From NCBI GenBank assembly GCA_027886175.1, contig JAJNNQ010000004.1:17775501-17839500 (forward strand): DNA of 64,000 nucleotides, read 5' to 3'. Shown in pieces: positions 35,232 to 45,529 of the stretch. Origin of the DNA: Phylloscopus collybita. Taxonomy: Eukaryota > Chordata > Aves > Passeriformes > Phylloscopidae. Every line of letters begins with the position of its first letter. Position 1 is the stretch's first letter. The notes beneath the pieces were generated by a model that saw only the letters and a program-made list of their open reading frames with translations, made no database searches and was not told the DNA's origin. Position numbers and translations under genes: made by a program.

Positions 35232-38200
35232 TCCATAAGGAAGAAGGCTGGGATAAGGCAGAGAAGCAGGACAGAAAGAAAACCTCCTCAATAGCTTTGC
35301 TGTGATGGGGCTTAGCACCACAAACCCACAAACAAGTTTTGCAAGAGAGCAATTTAGGAAGAAAGTTGTGAAGGTTCTTTTATTCCCCTCAACTTTGCAT
35401 TTCTTACCTGCACTGCAGTAATGCCCATCTCTATCAGTCAGACTAAAACCGTGTTGTAGTAGCCACTGTTAAATATTTATGGGCACTACCCAAGGATTAA
35501 AACACTTGAAAAATTACAATAACTTGCCCCATTCTCAGGTACAAGCTTTGAAAGCTGAATTTTAAACATAAAAGCACTTTCAGCTACTTGAATAACATAC
35601 AGAGAAGTGAAAAGCACCATAACCCAGATGAAAGATGTGTTGCTTGTCAGTACCACTGGATTTATTTTTTTTTTTAATCCCTACAACTTTTCCTACCTCT
35701 CTCTAGGAAACAGAAGAGAAAGGTGCATGCTTAGGGGCTAAGAGACACTTCATCTTGCCTTCCCACTCATAATCTAAAGATGACTGTCAAAGGATTTTTA
35801 ATTTCCTGTGCTAGGGAGATCAGGTTAATCTGCAGTGAGAGGTGTTAACAAAATCCTATAAGTAGAGCTAAGTTCTATGCACTGAAACTTAAACCCATTG
35901 GCATCCATCATTAGTAATTACTCCTATGCCCAAGTAAACCTTTTTATATGGCAATCACTACAAATATTAACTCTAAGTCTGAAGTGCATGTGTGGCTACT
36001 GAGTTAAGAGTGTTATGTATTTACAATTTGTTCCGGACAGGTAGCAAAACCTTGGCTTTTAGAAACTTCTGGCTTGTTCCAGCATCTAAATCCATCTGCA
36101 ACAGACAAGAATTCTTGAGATGAAAGCCACTTGTACCAGAATACCTAAAAATTATTAGCATAAAGATCACTGATCAGATCCAATGAAGGCTTTACACATC
36201 TCCCTACCTAGACAACACCCACTCTTGAGTTTATTTACACTTGTATAGACTAAAGCAGCATCTCAGAGTCTGCTGAACCCTCCAAATGTGCTAATAGCAA
36301 CCATTAAGAGACAGATTTCAAAGCTGATAATACAGAAACTTTTAGCTCAGTATTTGCTAATAGGTGCATTTCCAGCCCGTGTGTTACCTGCTTGTGGTAC
36401 TCTACTGCCTGAAAACATTCACCCTGTAGATGTTTGTCAATTTAGTTTTCTGTTTGAACACTTATTCAGAAGTCTCCCCTTTGCTTTGAAGTCTCAAGTA
36501 ACAAGTTTACTATGGACAGTCTCCAAGTCAAAAGAGAAGCTGAACACTAGAAAATCATGCACCATATAGAGGTAATCACAGAATTATTGGAAAATTTCTC
36601 CTGTCTCTAATGTATTCCAAATATTCCTCTTGAAGAGAGTTCTGCAGAACCCTGAGTAGAAGGGTATCAGGGACCACAGAGTCAATTTCCAACTCAGTGT
36701 CAGTCTCAATATTGTACTGTATCTGACATATGGATTAAAAATGTGTATCTGTCTCAGCATTCTAGGGCTTTATGAAAAAAAAATCTCACATCTGTAACCT
36801 TCTTTTAAATGCTGGTGGGCACTGCAGAGTGATCTAAGAGCCTCCAAGCTGAATTCCTCTCAGCCATACCTAACCCAAAGAGAAACTCCAAGATCATACT
36901 TAGAGCTATCAAATTACTGATGGACACTGAATCCACAAGTGGGAACCTGTGCAGAGTGCAGAGAGTGGGTCTCACATTCTGAGTTACCACCATTTTGGGG
37001 ATGCCTAATCCTCATCTACCGTGCAGCATTAATTTCAAAGTCAGGTCTCAGGTCAGCTGTGAGCTCTGTTTGTGAAATACAGAAATGCTTCCATGCTGAC
37101 ATTCATAACGACACCATGCTGAGCAATGCTGGGGCCTTTGTGCAAGCTCTCAAGAGAACTGCTTTCACTGACAGGGAGGTGACTCCCACTAAGGCACAGA
37201 ACAGCCAGAGTGGGATTTTGTTTGCTTAAACAGCACAATTTTCTTGGCACTAGTTCAGCCAAGAAAGGTGCATTAAAGGCATTGCTTCATCCCACAGCTT
37301 CTTTTCCTGCTGCCTTGCAATGGTCCCCCCACCTTTCTGCAGGCTGAATTCCCTCTGAATGACAAATGTCTGCAGTATCAGCAGCAGAGGAGCTAAAGCA
37401 GTGGGGAGCAGAGGCCAATCCTCCAGCGAGGGGGAATGGTAGACAGGTTCCCACCTGAACAAACAAAACTCTTCTCTATTTCCAGTGTCTCAGCAACAAC
37501 AAAGAAACCCCCACTGTATAAAAATCCAGTATTCTCTGACTTTAATCCACAGTTTCTACATTCACCACTGTTACATCATTCTGTATCACATGCTGTATCA
37601 TCCATATGGAAATCCCAGGAGCTGGTACCTCCTGCAATGCTGTACAACCATTTCTGGCACTGATAACTCACACAACTGCAATGCTGCAGCACAGTCATGG
37701 CAGCAGGAAAGAGATTAAGCATGTAGATTACTAAGGGATGGGATTTTGTCTAGAATCTTCCATCTCTCTGTGGGAAGGCTTCATGCTCACGTGGCAGTTT
37801 GGAGATCAGTTTTGGAGATCTCATGTTTTCTAGTAGCCTTTCTATTCCACTCCTCTGCAAAACAAGTCACAAGAGAGAGGGGGAAATTATTTATTGGGCT
37901 GCTGGGAGGAACTTGATTTTCTTTTAGAGTATTTATCAAATTCTTTCAAGTCTCTGTGGTTCAACATATTTAGCTACATCAAAGCCAAAGCATACACTTC
38001 TGAGCTATTCATTTTTCTGTTGAAATCCATATTTTTGGATGCTGAAATGTTTACTGCACTTTTTCCAGGCTTTGGAGTTAGTGGTCTACTGGCTGTTTCA
38101 GTACCAAAACTATTTTGGATGACTGCAGTCTGCAAGAATATTTACAGAAATGATGCACTAAGGGAACAGGTTCATTGTTTACACTAGGAAGATTAAATTA

Positions 38201-40180
38201 AACATTTACAGGAAAGTTCTTTTTATTCCTTCTGCCCCTGCAGCCATATTCTCAGTCACACATCAGCTCTCAAAACTTGAATTTACAACACGAAATAAAG
38301 CTGGTGTCATCTGCCATGACAGTAAAACACCAGGGTTCACACCATACTTTTTAGAAAATGGGAATATTCCCTTCCAGGTGTCGAGGTTTCCTCACACCAG
38401 GCTTCTAAACCAGCAAACTGCCCCCCAGATGCCCATCCCTCTACTCTCAGCTTGTCTCAAACATCTGAGATATATCACCAGATGTCAAGATGGGACCTAA
38501 CAGCAGCAAAATATTGCTCAGCACGCTGAGCATGGAACACAGACCTGCTGTAAATTTCCCCACTGCCGTTGATTACTCATTAGTACTTCAGCTGATTAGA
38601 GAAAGCGTGAGCAGGAGCTGCTGGTGGAATCCTTATTCCTCAGGGCTGCTGTACTCAGGTTTGATAGAAACATTTCTAAAAGGCTGCTCGTGAAGTAACA
38701 AACAATTGTGGGTGAAGCAGAAGACGAGAATCCCCAAAAGAAAGGTTCACCTTGAGAACAGATCCTCACTCTGATTCCTTCCACTCATATCTGGGATCAG
38801 CCTCTTACCATGTATCTGGTTTCCATGTAAGAGTACTTCACCTTCCACATGCTCATGATGACAGAATTGAGACAGTAAAAAGTCTTTTTTCAGAGGCTAC
38901 AGAAACACAGAGTGAGCAGAAAGCAACTTTCCCACCTTCCTGTTCCCAGGAATTCCAAAATTCCAAGTCACAAATTACTACTTTGGCTGAAACAGCACAA
39001 AACCCCCTCAAATGTGGGGGGCTCAAATGTGAAGGCTCTGACAGCCTGATACAGGTGTGGCCAAACGAGACTTCAGCACTTTGCAGGCACTGTTGGGTTT
39101 TCAGGTTTCTCCTCCTGCTGCCTATGGGTCCCTCTGTGCTGAGGGGTTGCTGTCCCCAGCAATCTCTGTCCCTTTCAAAGGCAGGCTGGTTACACTAAAG
39201 GCTGATACTAACAGAGCTAAACAAGCAGCCTGCTGCACTAATTCACATGCAGCTATCACATTTACAGCTCCACCTCACAGTTTGAGAAGAGCCAGAATAG
39301 TTTCCACCTACTACACCAGAAAAGTAATTCAATTGACTTCAATCCTTTTTACAAATTAGCCTTCAGTTGGCAATTTTCACTGCAAAACTATTATAACAAT
39401 TTTCTAACTGATTCAGTTCAAGTAATAGCTATTCAATAACATTTTCCAAGTAAGAAGCACACAGATTTGTCAGTTTGCATGCCTAGAAAGATCTTTACAG
39501 GCTATTATGATATTTCTTACTCTGTGTATGGATTGTGTGCCACAAAAAAATCCACTTGTTTCATTTGTTCAATCACAAACTACCATACACACCCCCTCCA
39601 CCATCACTGACAGCCAAAAACATCCCCACAGCACTGAGAAGAGAGGAAATATTTAGTCCCTACACAAGCAGTCACCTCTCATTGTGAAAGGAGTAGACAG
39701 GATTTGAAAATAACTCTGGTTAAAGAAGGATTAATCCCCAGTTACTGAGTACAAAAAAAGCCCTAAATGTACTTCTTTGACCAAATGGACAAATCAGTCT
39801 TCTCACTCAAAAATATGTCAACAATTCAGTGTGATCTGGCCACAAAGACAAAATAAATTATTGCAAAGCAGGTTATTGCTTTGATATTTAATATATGATA
39901 GAAAAAAATACACCTAAACCAACATGCTTCACACCATGCAATAATGAAACCACTCTTGCAGAGTCCTACAGCAAAGCCATAAGTCTGCATGAAAACACAA
40001 TTGCTAACGATGCAAATTGAGAGTTAAAGTGGAAAGCAATAAAGTTCTAGTCCATTTAGACAGTTGTGGACGCTCACTGACAACTGACCTTTCTTGCTGG
40101 CTGCTGTGTTTGGCTCTGTCAAACAGAAAAGACAATCTGGGGGGAAAAATCAAGTGTAATTTTCATTCAGAATACATTAA
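35232..40180. other. Unique AT-rich region without recognised genes
   Basis: Five kilobases with no mobile element or RNA gene that I can name. A 148-codon frame at 38752-39198 overlaps a second open frame and has no recognisable domain, so I do not call it. Confidence 0.5.
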
Positions 40181-40222
40181 TCTACAATATTGTAGAGAAA
40201 ATACAAATTTTCTCTACAATAT
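40181..40222. repeat. Nested palindrome and 16-bp inverted repeat
   Basis: 40181-40196 is a perfect 16-base palindrome (TCTACAATATTGTAGA). Overlapping it, the arm at 40187-40202 pairs exactly with 40207-40222 across a four-base spacer. The motif CTACAATAT thus occurs in both halves, so two alternative cruciform or hairpin folds compete. Confidence 0.9.
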
Positions 40223-41386
40223 AGGAGACCTATATACCGTTTTCCTATATTTTTGTGGTTGCTGTACAGCCTTGGTCTACTTGTTAAAAGAAAATAGTTA
40301 TTATAACTTAAGGGCATTAAACTTCTTGGTTCTTCTTTTATTAAAAACTTCTCTTCTATCATGAGAATTCTACTCACATTCTCCTAATGTGCCTGAAACA
40401 TTTTTTTTATTGGGTTCTTATTCCAGAGGTCTTGACTTGTTCTGGTAATTTGCAAATGCTGCCAATCCCTAGCAACGACTGCGCTGTAAAGTTGTGTATT
40501 TCTTTTATCATCAAGTTACACTACAGTAATTTAGTAGCATTCAAAACGTGTGTTTAGTACCTTTCAAAGGTACAACACTAACAACAACGGAGCTATGATT
40601 TTTTTAAATTATTTTTTAAAGTTTTAGCTGGTTAGGAAAAGCACACAAAACATCATCTAATTTGACAAAGACCATTTACCACTGGCTTTATTCAAGAGTA
40701 GAAATAATGAATTTGTTAGATATTATACTAATTATTATTCTCTGTAAAAAAGGAAAAAACTAAAATATTTCTGTGAATTAAAGTACAGAACAGTGAAGCA
40801 ATGTGATCAACAGCTCTAACTCCAAGAATTATGCATTAACAATTATCTAAAAATCTGTTAAGAAGCTGATGCAAAAAACCAGTTCCCAAGAGTTTCAGTT
40901 AAAAAATTCTATGATTTCCAAATTAGATATATGTTCCATTAGGGGTTGCACTAAACTCCCACAGCTTTTGGCTCTGCACATTTTACTGTAATGTAGAATA
41001 GAATAAATTATGTAGCAACCTGTTAGGAGCCAGTGGTGGTAGAACTGTATTAAAAAAATAGATTAAGAAGAAGATTACTGTATAAGGGTTTGACATAAAA
41101 GGAAGGAAAAAGCCAATGAAAATTACACAAATTGAAAAGGCTTCCTGATTACTGAAGGAATCTGAAATTGAGAAAGACTGAAAGAGATTCCTGAAGGGAT
41201 CTGATTTTGTAGCAAAAACCTTCTCCTGCATTGGGGGGCTGTATTGGGGTGGAGAAGGGGAGGGTTTGGTCTGAGGTTTGGAGGTTTTTCATTGTCTCCA
41301 ACCACAGGGGTAACCACAAATCAATGCAATGGAAACTACAAATAACCAGAAATGGCCATACCAATTCCCTCAAGTTACACTGCCTT
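40223..41386. other. No recognisable feature
   Basis: AT-rich sequence with no gene or repeat that I can name. Confidence 0.45.
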
Positions 41387-41422
41387 TTTTTTTTTTTTCT
41401 TCTTTTTTTTTTTTTTTTTTCC
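41387..41422. repeat. Interrupted poly-T tract
   Basis: T runs broken by CTTC, ending in CCAG at about 41423. It resembles the tract at 22.9 kb, including a GC-rich segment after it (41430-41600), but here the minus strand shows no AATAAA next to the A-run and the downstream frame is not convincingly coding. Confidence 0.85.
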
Positions 41423-41609
41423 AGAAGCATTTCAAGCAACAGCAGATATCTGCGAGCAGAGCTGAGCCAGAGCCGTGCAGGACTGAGAGCCCCAGGTGTG
41501 GGGATGGGCATGGGTGAGCTCCAGCACCCCTCTCACCCTCACACCCAAGCAGAGCTGGGCTGTTCCTGGGTAAAGGAACAAAAACAGCGACAGGGAAGGC
41601 TCTGACACA

Positions 41610-41924
41610 GGACACTGACGCTGTTGTACCCCACAACGACACAGACTCCCACTTCAGAAGGCTGAAAATGACTCCTTTATTTCTGGGATGTCTCTCCCTT
41701 TTTATCCTGTTCTACACAGAGCAATTCAATTGGTGAAACAAAGACAAACCTCTGCAATCACATTGGTCAGACCAGAGGGACATCAAGGAGAAGTCCCTCC
41801 TAGGGAAAGGAATGTAAACAAAGTTATAGTTACAAAAACATGTCTCTTGTTTCAAGAAAATTCCCTGGGAAAAGAATTTCAGAAAACCAAAACATCTCAG
41901 GCAACAACCAGAGCTACAGGGCAC
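41610..41924 (-). mobile_element. Solo LTR (short family, about 303 bp), diverged copy
   Basis: The element spans 41616-41918. On the minus strand it starts TGTAGCTCTGG and ends AACAGCGTCA, with the same order of blocks as the LTRs at 4.6 and 23.3 kb (ATGTCCCTCTG, GACCAATG, AATAAAGGAGTCA, CAGCCTTCTGA). It is clearly more diverged, so it is an older copy or another subfamily. The flanks GGACAC (41610-41615) and GGGCAC (41919-41924) are a 6-bp target duplication with one mismatch. No internal sequence is present. Confidence 0.82.
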
Positions 41925-41947
41925 TTTTCCTGCTGGCCCTCTCCTAC

Positions 41948-42046
41948 CCTCAGCATGAGCTGAGCCAGCGCAGGAGCTGCTGCTGATCCCTGGGGTCCCA
42001 AACCCCAAACTTCAAATGCTGTTTGTCAGGGGGACGTAAACAAAAT
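41948..42046 (+). repeat. 99-bp direct repeat, left copy
   Basis: It begins CCTCAGCATGAGC and ends GTAAACAAAAT. The right copy is at 43315-43413, the same length and roughly 88% identical by eye. This copy directly precedes the TGTCCTGG start of the LTR at 42047. It could be a scrap of retroviral internal sequence next to its LTR, or a duplicated host segment. Confidence 0.8.
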
Positions 42047-43165
42047 TGTCCTGGGGTGACTCTTTGATGCTTGTATCCCCAACTGTTCTGTTTGTACTGT
42101 ATGTTAAGTTCTCTACCTTTAAGACTGGTCCCGAGAGCTAAGGGGGAGAGAGAAGCAGTGCGGAATTTGTTTCAGATACTGCCTGACTCCCACACATTCC
42201 CTCTCCCGGACGGCGTTGTCTGCAGCATGGATGGACTGTGGGACAGAGATCTCTTTGCTCTTAGTTAATTTGAGCTGGCTGAGGCAGACAAGTTCCCTGG
42301 AAAGTTTCTCTTTTCTGTGGGTCTGTTTCAATCTGCTCTGGACTGACAAACCCAGAGGAGCAGCGAGGGCTGGCACCTGCGGCCGCCGGGCCTGGAGCTG
42401 CGGAGGGAGTGGGGCTGGTGAGAGACTGAGGGAGCTGAGCTGCACCCAGGGCAAGGACTGCCTCAGTTTGCCACCTCTCTTTTTATTGTTTTATTGTTTC
42501 ATATTCATTCTTTGTGCTTGTGGGCATCTGTTGTTTGGGCTTTTGCCGTTCTCCTTTGTCCCCTTTAAGGAGTTTTGAAAAGTCTTGTTTTTAGCCTTCT
42601 GTGTTTTGGAGTCAGATACATTTTGGTTTGGGACACACAAGAACGAGGCAGGGAGTGCATTCAGAAGGCTGCAATGATCTGCTCGCAGGGAGGAGACCCC
42701 GGTTTATTTTTCTGATTCCTATTATACTTTCTCAGATGTGCCCACCTCAGAGGTGGGACCCTTGGGAACCATTGGCCCGTTCCAGAGACCACCATCAAAG
42801 TCCCTCCTCTGGGAACAGATGTGGGAACTCGAGGTAGTTTACATTCCATGTCCTTGTGTATCAAGACCGTGCCTGGGAATGGAATTTCCCAAAACCAAAA
42901 CAGGCAGGCACGAGCATGGCAACATTTTGGTATAAACAACTCTCTTGTTATTGTAAAATCTAGAAATGTTTACATCCTTTTCATAAGGAGGAGACTGTTG
43001 ATGGACTGTTGGGTTGTCCAGTGTGGATGGAGAGGAAGATTTTCTTCCTCCAATCCATGGTCACTGCTGGAGTTCAATAAATATTAAATCTGTAAATAAA
43101 CCCTCCTCTTTTCTGCCTCAGACATCGCAAGGTGTGGGTGTGACTTCTTTATGTCATAAGCGTCA
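42047..43165 (+). mobile_element. Longer LTR interrupted by a nested LTR
   Basis: It starts TGTCCTGGGGTGAC at 42047 and ends near AAGCGTCA at 43165, with AATAAA at 43076-43081 and 43095-43100. Removing the nested element (42626-42924 plus one target repeat) leaves about 814 bp. Both sides of the nested insertion match the LTR at 4972-5813 in order (GCCTTCTGTGTTT, GTCAGATACA; then TTGTTATTGTAA, GAGACTGTTGATGGACTG), showing that they were once continuous. The open frame at 42216-42578 lies in the LTR and is not a gene. No clean target duplication was found for this older element. Confidence 0.7.
42620..42930 (-). mobile_element. Short-family LTR nested in the longer LTR
   Basis: The element spans about 42626-42924 on minus. 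It starts TGTTGCCATGCTCGTGCCTG and carries the blocks GTATAATAGG, AATAAACC and CAGCCTTCTGA in the same order as the other short LTRs, but is strongly diverged. A perfect 6-bp direct repeat TTTTGG (42620-42625 and 42925-42930) flanks it, as for the other copies. The 3' end deviates from the usual CA ending. The interrupted LTR continues on both sides, so this insertion is the younger of the two. Confidence 0.72.
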
Positions 43166-43314
43166 GGCATCTTGTTTGTTAAATAAAGAGATTTTTCCAC
43201 TTTTCTCCGAGGAAGTTCTTTCCTGGACCAGCTTGGGGAGGGGCCGTTTGGGTTTGCTTCCCCTGAGGGACTCCACTCGGGGGTTTCCTCACAAATTTGC
43301 CCTAAACCAGGACA
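43166..43314 (-). mobile_element. LTR 5'-end fragment (TGTCCTGGTTTAGGGC type)
   Basis: On the minus strand it begins TGTCCTGGTTTAGGGCAAAT at 43314, a start I associate with a common songbird LTR class. It runs about 150 bp before meeting the end of the longer LTR. The rest of that LTR is missing. It touches the right copy of the 99-bp repeat. Confidence 0.55.
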
Positions 43315-43413
43315 CCTCAGCATGGGCACAGCCAGTGCAGAAGCTGCTGCTGATCCCTGCAGTCCCAAACCCTGAACTTTAAATGCTGTTTGTCAGGGAG
43401 ACATAAACAAAAT
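43315..43413 (+). repeat. 99-bp direct repeat, right copy
   Basis: It begins CCTCAGCATGGGC and ends CATAAACAAAAT. Same length and order as 41948-42046, with about a dozen substitutions and no indels. It closes the composite LTR cluster on the right. Confidence 0.8.
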
Positions 43414-44179
43414 CTACCATAAAGTTCACTCTCTTCTCCCATCTCTTCAAAATTCTCCTTCACCAACTTCCGGAGATTGTTTTGCTGCTCCTGCACAGAA
43501 AGGCAAATTTAACAATCTAAAGGTCTTTTGAAGAATGGGGAAAGAAAGCCTTTTGAATATCTCTGTAGATATCAAGAGATCTTTCTCTTCCCAAGAAAGT
43601 GTTGAATATACAATTAAATGCTAAACAGTGCTACAGACATTGTTATACTCAGAAATGTTCCATAGAGAAAAATCATCTCTTTCACAGATCTGACAACTGT
43701 AAACTCTAATTTTATACAAGAGCTCCACATCTTTGTTCATCAAAAAGATAGACTTGTAAGATACACATATTTATAAGTCTGAGTGAAATAGATCATGTTG
43801 CTATTCAGAGACCTTGGTACAACTTGCCCATGATACACCACAATTCCATATGTGTAAATAAAGCACAATGTTAACTGTGTTACATTATCTATATTCGCTG
43901 ATTTGTTGGGTTTTTTTTAGATTAGAATTGATCACAGAATTCTTATGTTTTGTCAGAAAAACAAAACAGTTTAAGTGAGGCCAGTGCTCCCAGATAATCT
44001 AATGTGGCACCCCAGCCTTCATTTCATCCAAGAAGTGAGAGACAATAAGATTTATTGTTATTTTAATTGCTAATTTGTATTCATACTTGGAAGTAGATGT
44101 AAACCCTTTCCCCTTTCACATTTTTTAAAGTTTATTATTATTGTTATTATTTAAAACCAGCTACATATAAGTAATCTAA
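43414..44179. other. No recognisable feature
   Basis: AT-rich sequence following the LTR cluster. Confidence 0.45.
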
Positions 44180-44700
44180 CTTTTAAGAACAGAAATATGA
44201 GGTCAAACCAAGGATCCCTCTGGTTCAATACTCCAGGAGCTGCCAAGAGCAGATGACAAGGAAGCTTGTGAGAACATGACAAGTACGGATAGAGTGTACA
44301 CAGTGTTCTGGGGGAATATTCTACAATCCAAAGATTCAGGGGTCAAGAACTTCTTGAGAAGTAATTTTTTTTTTTTCAATACAGTGAGCTATAGTAATTT
44401 GAATTTGTTACCTACTTGTCCAACTGCTTTTGAACCCACACAGATTTTATTATCTACACACAATGCACTGGATCAACAACTTCCACAGCTTAACTTCATG
44501 CTGTGTGAGGAACTGTTTGCTTTAATCATACTGAGCCAACCACTTGCTGAGTTTGATAGCTCTTAATTCTCATATGGAAGAGACAACTCCCTCCTGTTCT
44601 CTTTCTCCAGCTAATTCATACTTTCTCTGTGTTCTCTTTCTCAGCCTAAAAGCTCCTAGTATGAGTTACTCAAAAACAACAGTTCTATTCTGCTGATTTA
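44180..44700. mobile_element. Ancient LINE-like repeat remnant
   Basis: A decayed series of phrases (ATATGAGGTCAAACCAAGGATC, shortened here to the idea of 'ggatccctctggttcaatac' at 44211-44231; 'cttgtccaactgcttttgaa' at 44414; 'cttccacagcttaacttcat' at 44480; 'tagctcttaattctcatatg' at 44557) follows the order of an old amniote interspersed repeat I recall as CR1/L3-like. Divergence is high, so the family name is uncertain. The open frame at 44276-44566 is not a gene. Confidence 0.4.
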
Positions 44701-45495
44701 CCATGGGGCATTATTTTCTAGATCTTCTGCAGTTCTACTACACCTGGAGACAAAGATCAAATCAACAGACAATATGAAGTGCCCATTAAGGAAATAATCA
44801 TCTTCTTTATTTTCCACTCTCTATCAATTTCCTAACATTCTGTCTGTCTGTCTTTCTGGATTTGAACCGCTGTCACCCAATATTTCCATAAACCATGAGA
44901 AATACCACAACTTCGTTTCAGAACCTGTAATTTTGTTTATAAATCTAGAGCTGTCCAGGATATGTGGAATGAATGCAGGGGAAACCATGACATTTTACTC
45001 AGCCACCCACTTCTTACATTATTATCTATCAGACTTCAAATGTGTTTTGCTGGTGCATTTGCCAGCTTTTCACAGTGGATACGTTCATCACACTTTGTCT
45101 TCCTGGAAGAGTAATTCTGCTCTGAATGAGGCACAGGACTAACAAAAGCAGTTTTTCTTTACTCGTGGTTTTACCTCTGTGGGAAAATGGTTCCCCAGCC
45201 AGCATAGCCAATTCTAACTGCACAAGATGTGAGGAGCAAGCTGAAATCAGGGAGTGCTGCTACCAGGGGCTGTACTGCAGCATCTCCCTCATGGTATCAA
45301 ATAAGTCCTTCTAATGGACAGCCCTATTTCATAAAAGACATGGACATTTTGAATGCATGGTAAGTTACTTAATCTTGAAAAAAAATAAAACTATGTCTAA
45401 GTATTCTAAATTCAATTGTTTGCAGTTTTGGACAGACTTGAAGTCCTTCAAAACTTGCTTTAACCTTGCCAGGGTATCTGTGCATGGTTAATTAT
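44701..45495. other. No recognisable feature
   Basis: AT-rich sequence with short frames, up to the dinucleotide repeat. Confidence 0.45.
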
Positions 45496-45496
45496 A

Positions 45497-45529
<33 letters not shown>
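45496..45529. repeat. (AC)n(AT)n microsatellite
   Basis: About six AC units followed directly by about ten AT units. Confidence 0.92.

Noticed and set aside
38752..39198. 148-codon plus-strand open frame
   Set aside because: No family resemblance and another open frame overlaps it; likely chance in a GC-richer patch.
41430..41610. GC-rich segment after a poly-T tract ending CCAG, similar in layout to 22.9 kb
   Set aside because: Open frames differ in each reading and lack consistent gene-like codon choice; no stop-framed terminal exon is convincing.
42216..42578. 120-codon open frame with a GC-rich stretch
   Set aside because: It lies inside the LTR at 42047-43165.
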